The position numbers were made by a program, and so were the translations under genes. DNA of 64,000 nt from Misgurnus anguillicaudatus (taxonomy: Eukaryota > Chordata > Actinopteri > Cypriniformes > Cobitidae), in NCBI RefSeq assembly GCF_027580225.2, contig NC_073340.2:34294501-34358500 (forward strand), given 5' to 3'. The first letter of the stretch is position 1; every line of letters begins with the position of its first letter. Under the pieces are notes generated by a model that did no database searches, was not told the origin of the DNA, and worked only from the letters and a program-made list of their open reading frames with translations. Of this stretch, positions 31,831 through 43,090 are shown piece by piece.

Positions 31831-32755
31831 GCATACCGCTTTCAGCTGTACACATTAATTAACAGTTTTCGTAAATGTGTTTCAGAGAAAAGTGAATTCT
31901 GAGATTTGAATAATGCATCTGACGTGTGGGATGACATCACGACGCACGTATTTTGATTTGTACCAGTCGTTCAACTTTTCTTGACAGACCGATTCAGTCC
32001 CAAGGTACGTTAAAATATCTTAAAATTAATATATTTGATTTTCGTTTGACCATTCTGAAGTTTATCAGTAGACTTATCATATTTCAAATGCAAAATGTTG
32101 TCAATACTAATACTAACCTCACGCCCCCTCGTGACGCCGGCCCTGTAACTCTGTATCAAAGAATATTAGATAATTTTATAAAAAATATAATAAGACATTT
32201 TAAATATCTGCTATTATTTTCCCATGAAATAAATAATGCAGGTTGGCAAGACAATTCTTTTGATTTTGCGGTTTGTTCCGTGATCGTGGAAAAGTTAAAT
32301 TACGTGGATTTAGATGCGCTGTTTATATGCATAACATTCTGCTATTACAATAAAGGTATTTAAAATCATTGCCGTACAGTATATGCACGACATAAACTGC
32401 TTGATAGCACGTCTCATAATTTTCCATTACTAATGCTTAATGTGTTTATTCTTATTTTTATTAAAACAGAAAAACAATAAATTAGTAAAATTACTCGCTT
32501 ATATTTAACAAAACGAATAGACGGAAAAAAAATTTACCCGCCTTATAACATAAATAAATCTTAAGATCCTTAGATTTTTCGAAGCAAATTATTGGCTTGC
32601 ATTTCCTAATGAATATAAAACTACAACAATATAAACATGGACAAACTCACCTAAGTTAAGCAAAGAAATAAAAAGTTTATTATTACAATAATAATTGCCG
32701 TACAGTATACGCACGACATAAACTGCTTGATAGCGCGTCTCCCACTAGCAGAATA
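31831..32755. other. No convincing gene
   Basis: A 136-codon open frame at 31953-32363 (plus) has an AT-driven composition, no recognisable motif and no splice context, so I do not call it a gene. Confidence 0.5.
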
Positions 32756-33000
32756 ACAATAATATAATACATTTGGTGCGAATCGAGGTCGGTACATGTT
32801 CACACTTTAAACGAACCGTACCAGAGTTCGTTTGGAACCGGACCAAGACCACCTCTTCAGCTGGGTCTTGATGCGGTTGTTTGGTCCGCACCAGAGTTTG
32901 ATTGCTGTATTCACACCTGCCCAAAAGGTCCCGCACCAAGAGGGGAAACGAACTTGAGTTCGATTCAATCGAACCAAACAAGGCAGGTGTGAATACAACC
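32756..33000. mobile_element. MITE with TTGGTGCGAAT / GAACCAAAC termini
   Basis: Partial inverse symmetry around 'CGGTTGTTTGGTCCGCACCA', with 'GTTCACAC' near one end and 'CAGGTGTGAATAC' near the other. Non-coding. Confidence 0.5.
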
Positions 33001-33002
33001 TA

Positions 33003-33430
33003 GTACAATTGATTGAAACTCACGATTTATGTGATATATGGAGAAGTGTGAATCAAGATGTCAGACAGTACACTTGGGCTCATAGTACTGAGCATTCTAT
33101 CTCTATGGCACGTCTTGACAGAATTTATAGTGTTCAGTATCAACGAAATGTTTTTAAATTCTGTAAAATCATTCCAGCGGGTTTTTCTGATCAGTTTAGT
33201 TTTGTGCAGTGTTTTTATTAAACATGTTTAGTGTAAGAGTGCATACTGGACTTTTAACAATTCATAGTTAAGTGATGAGAAGTTTATAGATAATTTTAAA
33301 AATTTTGGGCAAACTTTTAAACAACAAAAGCATTTTTATGGATCTCTGATGGAATGGTGGGATAGTGGAAAAGTTTTTTTTAAAAGATTTTTGTCAAAGT
33401 ATACAGATGCATCCCTTCTCAGTGCTGATG
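33003..33430 (+). pseudogene. Tx1/L1-like LINE fragment: endonuclease C-terminus
   Basis: The frame reads LIETHDLCDIWRSV, then …YTWAH…, then ARLDRIY and IIPAGFSDQFS. This is the end of an APE-type endonuclease (the W-x-x-P-substitute and the S-D-(H/Q) step), with Gln in place of the catalytic His. After a stop at about 33219 the homology continues in shifted frames to about 33430. The 5' and 3' parts of the LINE are absent. Related to 4977-7214. Confidence 0.7.
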
Positions 33431-33708
33431 TTTCTTCTATAGCACAAGGTACCACAAGCTCTATAATAATAGCTGATATCATGCACAGCCCATAGTTTAA
33501 ACTGATAAGTGTGTGCTGTCATATTGTTAGAGAAAAAAACAGTGCAAATCACTATTGAATTCCCACCAAACTGTGTAAATAAACATTAAACTGTAAACCT
33601 TAAACTGTATGGCTATGCTGTGGTTCCTGTAGGCTTTGCGTGCGTGTGGGGGGGCCTCCATGTCCATTTTGCTTGGGGCCCCCAAATTCCTTCAAACGGC
33701 CCTGCACA
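33431..33708. other. No gene seen
   Basis: No reading frame or repeat family that I can support, apart from a GC-rich 'GGGGCCTCCATGTCCATTTT' patch. Confidence 0.4.
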
Positions 33709-33841
33709 TTAAGTGGAAGTTTTCAGCTTTACAATGTCTCACAACCTCGTGATTAACTAATAAAAAACTTCCTTATGAATACTGAAGATGAAACTCTTTG
33801 ATTAGCGCTTGTAAGAAATTGCTAGAAAAAGATAAACATTT
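33709..33841 (-). pseudogene. Isolated NIDO-family promoter relic
   Basis: Closely matches 3385-3530 ('GTCTCACAACCTCGTGATTA', 'GAAATTGCTAGAAAAAGATA') and the gene 0 promoter flank. No first exon or coding exon lies nearby. It marks a deleted array member or a dispersed copy. Confidence 0.6.
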
Positions 33842-34728
33842 ATGTTAAAAAGTTATTAAGATCGACAAGACTCGCGCTGACTGACAGATGACAGATCCGA
33901 AACGCTACACACAGACGTGCAATTACGTGCACTGACAGAATAGTTCAAAAACAACGGTTTTGACAAGAATTTAAGCATAATAAGCATTAGAACAAACTTG
34001 CTGAGCTTATTATTGTCTATGTCCATACAGCGTTTGCGCGAACAGAATTGTTTAAAAATAAAACTTTCTCATTAATCTTCATCTAAATTAATAAATAATC
34101 AGATATTCGTTTAAAATGTCGAATTACAGTTTGCTTTATTATTTAAAAATCAGTTTTGACTTAGTTCAAAACAAGCAACATGATAAACAATAAGGAAATT
34201 AGAAAGATTTAATTCAAATGTTTCAGTTGTTATTTATTTACTTTATTTTTATGTTAATTGCAATTCATGTCATAGTAATCGTCAGTTTAAATTTTGCTTT
34301 TAAAATGTTACATTTTCATATTTTTTTATCTATTAACTTATTTATTTTATATTCACCTAGATTGACAATGAAGCTTGCTTTAACTTGAAGTAATTAAAAG
34401 ATCATCTGTGACCGAAGTCAAACAGAGACAAGGAGTTATTAACGAATATTTTATTATCAGAGTGCAGCATTTTATCAAGGTTTTCTGGTCTTGTGTAATA
34501 AAAATAAAATAAATAAAAAACTAAAAGGGTCATTTTTTACAGTTGGGTTAAAAGATGTTTGATATTAGCAGCGTTTTTAAGATTTTAAACTAATTCCAAA
34601 ACAGCTCGCCTTCCTAAATAAGGGATGCGCAGAAAATGTAATTCATGTCATCTTAAAGATTGCACTCATTCACTTCACACACATGTGCTTTAAGGGGTTT
34701 ATAATTTAGCGCTGTTCAAGTAAACACG
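33842..34728. other. No gene seen
   Basis: AT-rich sequence without supported features. Confidence 0.5.
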
Positions 34729-34835
34729 TGATTATGTCTGGCAGAATATTTTCTCTGTTATTCGGATGAATTCGTTATTCGTTTTGAAGCCATTATCCGT
34801 GCCCTTCCGAATAACGTATTCGGCTTCGGGCACAT
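34729..34835. mobile_element. Right end of a hAT-like element
   Basis: 'TTATTCGTTTTGAAGCC' is followed by 'GGGCACATCCCTA', a hAT-type terminus. The left end is not found. Confidence 0.4.
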
Positions 34836-34844
34836 CCCTACTGA

Positions 34845-34957
34845 GTAGTAAAAGAACAAGGTCAGAATCAGAGGACTCGCTGGCTGACATCCCACCAAAC
34901 CGGAATGATAGCTGCAGGTCAGACGCAAGCTTTGTCCAATACCCTTTTGTAGGTATG
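34845..34957 (+). other. Exon-like open frame, Ser/Arg-rich
   Basis: The plus-strand frame reads SSKRTRSESEDSLADIPPNR and then NDSCRSDASFVQYPFV, ending at 'GTATGTGA', a usable donor. It looks like coding sequence by composition. No acceptor or partner exon is certain and I do not recognise the family. It may be a transposon or captured-gene exon. Confidence 0.25.
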
Positions 34958-35099
34958 TGACAATCTCCGCTGTCGCGGCTGTCAGTTTGGCTCCCCCCGA
35001 CGCAACTTCGGATTTCCTCAGGAGATGTGCAGAGTAAAAACATTCTTGAAATTGTAATAGACATTTAGTTCAATTGCTAAACTACAAGTGAACGAAATG

Positions 35100-35453
35100 T
35101 CAATGAATTTGAACGACGTGCACAGTAGTTTTACCACCCGCAAAATGGAAAACAATGGGACAAAATAAATGACTTTCGAGTTTCAAATGGCTTTTGTTTT
35201 CTTGAGCCCATAGACATGGTCATGGTGTCATTTTAAAGTTTTTTTTTCAAGCTCTTTCTATCTGAACAACTAGTTTTAGCATTTAAATATGCTGAAAATT
35301 TTACTCACATATCTACCTTTTGCACATTTTATTTATGTTCAATAGCTATTTCTAGCTCAAGCAAATCCACAAACTTATAAAAGGATTTATTATTTTTTAC
35401 AAGGTCATCTGTTGACTGCTGAATATAAAACCCCTTTAATATAGGAGTCGAGT

Positions 35454-35484
<31 letters not shown>

Positions 35485-35790
35485 CTGGCACTTCTTTTGG
35501 ACCACTTAAAGGACTGGATTAAACTTCATTTTAGTATGTAGAAATGTAACCATTAAATTGATCTGGTTGCACATAATTAATTTTAGTGTACAGAACATAA
35601 AAAATTGAGTAAATTCACTCAATTGATAAATTATAAGTACAATCAAATAAAAAATATATCTCGAGTTAGATAAATTTTGTGCATCTTCTTGCTATAATAA
35701 AATTAAGTAAATTCAACATAACTTTTTTCAGTGTATATACATATTAGTCGTAAACACTTTTGTGATTTGAACAAAAATGACTAATAATCT
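35100..35790. repeat. Non-coding stretch with a 27-A run
   Basis: A poly-A run covers 35458-35484. The rest is AT-rich, with 'AAATTGAGTAAATTCAC' and 'AATTAAGTAAATTCAAC' motifs suggesting a MITE at about 35540-35740. No gene. Confidence 0.5.
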
Positions 35791-35811
35791 ACATGAATAA
35801 AAAAAAAATTA

Positions 35812-36606
35812 TTAACTCTTACCGTGGGTTAACACCAGCCCCGCTTGAGGCGTCAAAATTGCATCTACCACGTCTAGTTTGCCACTTGAACATTATTAAT
35901 GCATTCACTCTAGACGCGCGGAAAAGCAAGCATTTGACGTGCGTCAGAGGCGAAATCCGCTTCTTGTGGGAGGGCCAAGTGCTATGCGGTTGTCTGTTTT
36001 CAAGATGGCTGAAGTTGATCGTGCATTCATCGAGAAAGTTACCGGCTTGTATTTTGTCAACCTTACTATAGGGGGAAAATAGTTAAAAAAAGGCGAGTCG
36101 ATAAACGTCACGTGACTCAAAAGTGAAATGTGTATTTATAACTTACCAGGTTGCCTCTTCCAATCGAGGACCTTTTATTCCTGTCTCTATAGAAATAAGA
36201 ACTTGTATTGAATAGCTCTGGGTGACTGCTTACGGACAATATCAAGCGTTCCTCCATGTTGAATGAGTGACTCCAGGCAGGGCTGCCCCCACAGCAGCAA
36301 GCAGGCTCCTGATTGGTTAACGTGGCGCGAAAATCCGTCAAAGTTCAAATTTTTCAACTTGGGCGTCAGACGAAAATTTAGTTGAAACGCAAAATGCACA
36401 AAAAGGAACATTCGCGGAACCGCGCATACCACAGCAGAAGCTCAACTCTTGCAAACGATGCGAAATCGCGTCTACCACGCCATGCTAAATGCCTCATTCA
36501 TGCCGCGAGACCTCCAGACGCACGTCAACACATCTTCACATTGACTTAACATTGAAATCACTCTTGCTTGACACCTCTACCACGGCTGATGTAAACCCAG
36601 CATTAA
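35812..36606. mobile_element. Harbinger-like element, imperfect 45-bp termini
   Basis: Left 'TTAACTCTTACCGTGGGTTA' and right (inverse) 'TTAATGCTGGGTTTACATCA' both continue through GAGG-x-GTCAA. A short frame on the plus strand (KMAEVDRAFIEKVTGLYF, about 36003-36060) may be the start of a lost accessory protein. Confidence 0.5.
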
Positions 36607-37640
36607 GATTATTAGGGGTCAAGCCCCAAAGGGGCAAAGGGCTCTATGGTATTTGTTAGTTTTCTTATTATTCTTCAGTCATTGCGTCTATGGCAGCCCC
36701 TAGAAGCGTATTTAGGAAGGTTATGAAATTTTGCATACAAATTAAGGATATCAAAAGTTATCACACCAAATTTGGAGTCTTTATCTAAAATCTGTTAGCA
36801 CCATCAACAGTCCAAAATTTCACTTACGTTTTTGTTTATAACTTCTGATCCGCAAGTCATGGAAACAAAAATTTTCATCTAAATCCTTAGCTCATGATTT
36901 GTTGTCATTTTCCATCAAGAACCTTTAATTCACCAAAAAAACCTACTTTTCGAAAAATCATCCTAGAGCTTTTGTCCGATTTCAAAAAAATCAGTATGTA
37001 GCATCTAGAGACACTCAAGGCAAAACGTTTATATACACCAATCTGTTGTCATATACCACGTCAACGAATTTTACAAAGGCCGTATCTCTGCCAAACTGAA
37101 ACGACACTTGGTATTTGTGATGGTCAGGAGCTGTGCATGCCCAGTTTCGTCGCAGTGCCAACTAATGGTCAGACAAACGTTTGCAGTCGAGTCGTTGCAG
37201 TCGAGTCCAACGATACCAAACATGCCAGGTTGCCTTAGACTTAGTCCAGGGCTGCGAAATAGAGCTTAAAAAAATCTTATATCTCTACAAAGCAATCGCT
37301 TCAAAACCACTGTAGGAAGAACAATGCAATAGCTTCTTTATGTATTATTGACAAAACCACAAAATTCCCATTGGAAATGACCACTTTGAGACACATCAAA
37401 CTTGCATAAAACTCCCGCAATGTCTCATTTTAAAGAGAAGCAGAGTAGATCTCGATTTATTTTTCTTTTTCGTATTGACCTCATCTTTGGCGTCTTCAAT
37501 CTTATATAGCTCTGCCGGTGTTAATTATTTGTTCCGCTTTTTGTCATTCAACGTCTTCTCCAAGTCTTCTATTTTGTCTTGTGACTGGGCCCGTTTCTCA
37601 AAATTGCCATATTCACCATACAAATTAAACGAGCCTACCT
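36607..37640. repeat. Unclassified dispersed-type repeat
   Basis: It opens with 'GGGGTCAAGCCCCAAAGGGG'. The right end (37540-37640, minus) encodes KIEDLEKTLNDKKRNK followed by a stop, shared with 7290-7355. I cannot assign a class. Confidence 0.3.
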
Positions 37641-37795
37641 AAATAAACGTTTTCATATGTGTCTCTTACTCAGTTTGCAAGTGTAACTGTGTTACTATGG
37701 TTACCAATGTTTATAGACGGTTTCAGCAGTAACAACATAAACAAGTGGCTTTCGTATAACACGTATAACTTCCGGTAAACTTCGTTAAGAATAAT

Positions 37796-38422
37796 TATAC
37801 CACGGGTCTGTCGAATGCTGCATTCTGATTGGCTGAGAAATGTTCTATGGGTGTTGATTATTTTTCTGTAAACCGCACACCTAACTTTTCAAATGTCTTA
37901 AAAATAGGCACCAGAGCAATGTTTGTGGTAACCGTGGTATAAGAGGAATAATTGACTCCGGTCCTTTGAATTATTTGAAAATAATGCACACCTGCGGTGT
38001 AACGGCACTCCGCTTCGCGTCGTGCCGCATTACCACCTTGGTGTGCATTATTTTCTTATAATTCAATGGCCCGTCGTCAATTATTCCTTACATAACAACA
38101 AAGTACTTTAAACGTAGTTTATTTATATAACAAGCAAAATAAACAACACCTAGATTACCTAGGAAACTAAATCATTAGTTATTTTCGACAAGGTATTTGT
38201 TCAAGAGTTCAGTTTAGCAACTAGTCAGACCATAAAAAGAATAAAACCGGAAGTAAAGTTCGAACCAGACGTGTATCGCGTCACCACACGTGTGTCCGAT
38301 GAAACTGTCTATGCAGTGGAATAATTTCGAACTGTAATCAAACTGACTGGAACTACCTGTGCATTAAACGGTTAATGCACACCTTCCAGCCAATCAGAAT
38401 TGAGTATTTAAACAGACCATGG

Positions 38423-38426
<4 letters not shown>
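37796..38426. mobile_element. TATACCACGG-family element, both ends present
   Basis: Termini 'TATACCACGGGTCTGT' and 'ACAGACCATGGTATA' are followed inwards by 'CTGATTGGCTG' and its inverse. The left part matches 4575-4870 closely. The internal palindrome centres on 'GCGTCGTGCCGCATTACCAC'. It runs into a (CA)n array. Confidence 0.75.

Positions 38427-38487
<61 letters not shown>
38426..38487. repeat. (CA)n microsatellite
   Basis: Uninterrupted CA dinucleotides for about 62 bases. Confidence 0.97.
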
Positions 38488-38491
<4 letters not shown>

Positions 38492-38507
38492 GGATTATTA
38501 GGAATAC

Positions 38508-39345
38508 ATCTAATGCAATTATCTAATCAACCAATCACATGGCAGTTGCTTCAATGCATTTAGTGGGGGGTGATAATCTCCTGAACTCCAAATTGAATGT
38601 CAGAATGGGAAAGAAAGGTCATTTAAGCAATTTGAGCGTGGCATCCAGTATGCGGCAGTCCTGTGGGCGAAAATACCTTGTTGATGCTAGAGGTCAGAGG
38701 AGAATGGGCCGACTGATTCAAGCTAATAGAAGAGCAACTTTGACTGAAATAACCACTCGTTACAACCAAGATATGCAGCAAAGCATTTGTGAAGCCACAA
38801 CACGCACCACCTTGAGGCGGATGGGCTACAACAGCAGAAGACCACACCGGGTACCACTCATCTCCACTACAAATAGAAAAAAAAAGGCTACAATTTGCAC
38901 AAGCTCACCAAAATGGGACAGTTGAAGACTGAAAAAATATTGCCTGGACTGATGAGTCTCGATTTCTGTTGAAACATTCAGATGGTAGAGTCAGAATGAG
39001 AACATGAATCCATCATGCCTTGTTACCACTCTGCAGGCTGGTGGTGTAATGGTGGGGGGGATGTTTTCTTGGCAAACTTTAGGCTCCTTAGTGACAACTG
39101 GGCCTCGTTTTAATGCCACAGCCTACCTGAGCATTGTTTCTGACCATGTCCATCCCTTAATGACCACCATGTACTCATCCTCTGATGGCTACTTCCAGCA
39201 GGATAATGCACCATCATGACAATGAGTTCACTGTACTAAAATGGCCCCCACAGTCACCAGATCTCAACCCAATAAAGCATCTTTGGGATGTGGTGGAACG
39301 GGAGTGTAGACGTCATGAATTGCTAAACAATTATTGCACATAACC
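38508..39345 (+). pseudogene. Tc1/mariner transposase relic
   Basis: Recognisable parts in order are MRQSCGRK…RGQRRMGRLIQANRRATL (DNA-binding region), WTDESRFLL-type text with frameshifts, YFQQDNAPS (second catalytic Asp) and VLKWPPQSPDLNPIKHLWDV (end of the DDE domain). Several frameshifts and an internal deletion make it dead. Termini are not seen. It serves as the uninterrupted reference for the Tc1 at 7676-9895. Confidence 0.85.
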
Positions 39346-39559
39346 TTCTTTTTACTTTATTTGTCTAACTTTATATATTTCAGATGAATATCTAAGATGT
39401 TTCATTTTCTCACAGTCTTAAGCGTTTGTCTCCCCCTCGTGGTCAGCTGAGAAATTGACATTTCACACGTTGTATTCGATTTTAATCAGTTGTTTTTCTA
39501 TGGAAAACATACATTTCAGAGAATAATATGATCATTTTTACATTACTACATTTTATAAA

Positions 39560-40100
39560 TACAATTTTTTGTTTTACATTTAATATTTAAGTTGAACTTC
39601 TAGTACTTTCCTACTTTTACTTAAGTAAAAAGTACTTTTACTTGATTAAAGTATGTAATTAGGTATAAAATTAATTTGAATAAGCAATATAAAGAAATAA
39701 ACAGTATGAATGCTTTAGAATCTATAGTCATTTTACCAAGACAAACACTAAAGTACAGATGTTTGGAAAATGTAAAAACTTAAGTACACTTTTGAACATT
39801 TCTGTAGAAATGACAGTATTACTAGCAGCTGTTTGCCAGTAACTTGCTGTAGATTTAAATTGATGTTATTTACTGGCAGCTGTTTGTTCAAAGTTAAATG
39901 AACATTAAACATTAACAAGTCTTTGTCTTTACAGAATAAAACTAAAATAACAGCCTCATGCAAAGCAAAGCACTCTGGGAAACAATATCTGGCATAAAAT
40001 ACAGAAAGGGTTAATGAGGATTTCTGGTTTCTTTGCATGAGGCTGTTATTTTAGTTTGGATGGTTTAACTGCGTTCTTCTTTATTTTTTAATAGTCTTAA
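39560..40100. mobile_element. Cluster of MITE fragments
   Basis: Bases 39560-39735 are an ACTTTTACTT-type MITE part. Bases 39790-39930 resemble the MITE at 1696-1914. Bases 39947-40058 form a separate fold-back with 28-base arms ('ACTAAAATAACAGCCTCATG' and its inverse). No gene. Confidence 0.55.
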
Positions 40101-40409
40101 TAAAACTCACTGAAGCATGCATCTGCATTATCCATAAACTAGGTAATTTGGGCAAATATTGTTCTATAATTCACATGATATCATATTAAAAATATATGAT
40201 TTCTGGTTTAAGGACACTTACTGTACATACATGCCAGCATTTAACTTTCTGTTCAGTCTGTTTTGATGATTATTTATCTTCAACAAAGTGCAATCAAAAT
40301 GTTTGCACTTCAATACAACACAAATAAAGCATCAGCGCACAACTATCTGAATAAATAGCAGTAATACAGTAAACAGAGATCAAATTACAGCTATAGGGTC
40401 AACAAAAAG
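40101..40409. other. No gene seen
   Basis: AT-rich, no supported feature. Confidence 0.5.
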
Positions 40410-40412
40410 TTA

Positions 40413-41673
40413 TAGGGCCCTATTTTAACGATCTGAAACGCAAGTGCGAAGCGCAAAGCGCAAGTGACTTTGTGGGCGGATCTTGGGCGCTGTTGCTATT
40501 TTCCCAGCGGGAGAAATAACTCTTGCGCCAGGCGCAAAACAATAAGGGGTTGGTCTGAAGTAGGTTCATTATTCATAGGTGTGGTTTGGGCATAACGTCA
40601 AATAAACCAATCAGAACGCTATCCAACATTCCCTTTAAATGCAAGGGCACAAGTTCCATGGCGAGTTGCTATTATAATGACGTCTTTACCAGGCGCACGC
40701 CAGCGGTTCACAGCCGAGGAGACCCACGTTCTTGTAAGAGCAGTCAACGACAGAGAAGTTGTTTTGTATGGGGATAGTAGAAACCCGCCCAAATCAGCGT
40801 CGGTTAAACAAGCGTGAGAGGAAATAGCCGCAATTGTCTCATCTGCTGGCATCCCCAGGACGTTGCGCCAATCGCTTCAATGATGTCAGGAGACGGGGGA
40901 ATCCCAAGCTTGCCAGCATAAATCGGGCACGCCGTGTAACGGGAGGTGGATCTGCCTCTACACAGGACCTGACGCCAGCAGAGGACATCGCTGCGTCCAC
41001 CTTCACAGCTGAAAGTGTTTGGGGGCTTTGAAATCGGACCCAAGAAACGCAAGCAAGGTCCAACCCCAAAGAACACTTACAAATCAAGTTCATATACATT
41101 AAGGTATCTTATGAAAACATTTTAATTATTATTTACATAAAACAAACGTAATACCGCCACACAACAAACTTATTAAAATGTTTTAATCGTTATTTGCATG
41201 AGAATTTTTCAATGCAGACACAATAAATAAAAAATATCACCACAATGATTTCCTTTATTTCATGTGTGAATATTTTTTATTGTAACAATTTATGATTTGC
41301 AATAATAACTGTTGCACCTGTGTAGATTAGATAACAAAGTGTGTGCGCGTTGTGCACGCTATACATTATGGTCAAGCATGCGCCCTTAAAATAGCATAAT
41401 GAACTATGCGCAAAGCACCACTGACTTAAGTTTAGACTAGTTTTTTTGGTCAGTGGCGCAATTGTTTTTTGAAACTGCAAAATAGCATCAGGGATGGTTT
41501 GCGCCAGAACACGCCTCCTTTTTTGCGCTGAACCGCCCAGGGAGCGCAAGTTCATTCCCTAGTTTGCCGACGTGCGTCTGTGGAGGGAAAAACCCGCTGT
41601 GCGCCGGTGCAAAATACGAATGATACATGCGTCACTGACAAAGTCAATTGTGCTGGGTGCAAGATAGGGCCCA
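40413..41673 (+). mobile_element. PIF/Harbinger element with TTA target duplication
   Basis: Termini 'TAGGGCCCTAT' and 'ATAGGGCCCA' flank 1261 bases, with TTA at 40410-40412 and 41674-41676. Sub-terminal sequence is GCGCAAG-rich. It retains a degraded MYB-like gene; the nuclease gene is gone. Confidence 0.85.
40689..41030 (+). pseudogene. Harbinger MYB/SANT-like protein remnant
   Basis: The frame reads RFTAEETHVLVRAVNDREVV, then LYGDSRNPPKSASVKQA, a stop, then EEIAAIVSSAG. After a shift it continues R-C-x-R-F-N-D-V-R-R-R-G-N-P-K-L-A. This matches the MYB-like DNA-binding partner of PIF/Harbinger transposases (helix with R-F-T-x-E-E-T, then W-x-x-I, with Trp replaced by the stop). It is broken by at least one stop and one frameshift. 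Confidence 0.7.
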
Positions 41674-41676
41674 TTA

Positions 41677-42980
41677 TGTATTATTTCTATATTAAAATCA
41701 TCATTCTGACAGCTTTTTGTAAACATTTTCCTCAAATCATTTCATCTTAATTCGAGATCACTGAGGGCTGAGTGCACAACAATACTACCTTTACATGTTT
41801 GCGGTCAGTGACCTTGCCGGTCAAATAACAACAGATATTATACTTAGATATAGTTTAGGATCAACAGCATATTTAGTTCATTTCTAGAAGTCATGCAATC
41901 TCAGATATGTTTCTTGTAATTTCAAGATTAAGAAACTGCAGTGTAATGTTGCTTTGTAAGTGACTGTCGGCTGCTCCGAGTCAGTGAATGTTCAGATGGG
42001 GGCAGTATTACTCCAAATTTAAGTTTCTGTTGTGTAGGCCATTTCTGCAGATGGGCTCTAGCCCAAGTGATTCATGAGTTCTCCTAACATTTTTCCGGTC
42101 TCTTCCCTGCTTTAAACACGGAAGACTATTAGGAAAACCTTCCAGATCATACAGAATTATATGACAGATATGAATTATTGATACTAATTCGCATGCAGTC
42201 CGGTTATAACAAACGTAAAAGATATGAAACATCACTCAACAGCAATATCAATTAAGTGCAATCCTAAAATATGATTTAAACATAACCCTTTCATTGTTAA
42301 GTATGAGAAATTAAATCACATGTTTAAACGCCACAGAGATACCAGAGCCAGCAGTCGATTTCTGATGCGCTTGCCGAGGCGAGGCTGCGCTGGGCGGGGT
42401 GTGAGCGCTTAAGTGTCTGTGATTTTCTGGAGCTCATATGGAGCTCATCTACGTCCGAAAGTGTCCGAGCACATTTTTAAATAGACGCTATCTTTATTAA
42501 CCGACCGCATATTTAAACTTTAAGCACATACATTCACGCCTGAACAACTCTTACAATTACATTTTGTGACCAAATAACAGTAATATTATGAGCATTTTGT
42601 TGTCAGGAAACATAGCTGTCATAAGTCCACATATTTACCTGATTTGTCTTAATTAGTTCAGTCAACACAAGCCACTCTGAATGTTGACTGGATTTGAACA
42701 TAACCATTCATTTAATGTTTTAAACACAGATTTATCTAGACTTAAAATAATATGTCTTCTCAACTAGCTCAAACAAAAAAATTGGTATAACTTATATATT
42801 TTTGCCCGTCCAACATTTCATTAATTGGATTTTTTACAGTGCAGTAGGAAAAAAGTAAAAAGTTATCGGGAAGAAAATATTCACAGAAATAGTGATCAAA
42901 AACATTTAACTCTTAGCCTATATTTAAACATGAATGTTATATGTATGTGAAACAGAAAGTCGAGAGCACAAATCTTCCTC
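41677..42980. other. No gene seen
   Basis: Bases 42330-42480 are GC-rich and may be a transposon promoter, but nothing is recognisable. The remainder is AT-rich. Confidence 0.45.
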
Positions 42981-43090
42981 ATCCTGTTGAGCAACATTTA
43001 TTTTCTCCTTATTAGATTGACAACAGCAAGACTATCTGGTGTCAAGAGACTAAAACTGGTTTTCATTTGCTTCTTTATATGAGGGTTATT

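Noticed and set aside
31953..32363. 136-codon open frame, plus strand
   Set aside because: AT-rich composition, no motif, no splice sites or promoter, and surrounded by repeats; such lengths occur by chance in AT-rich DNA.
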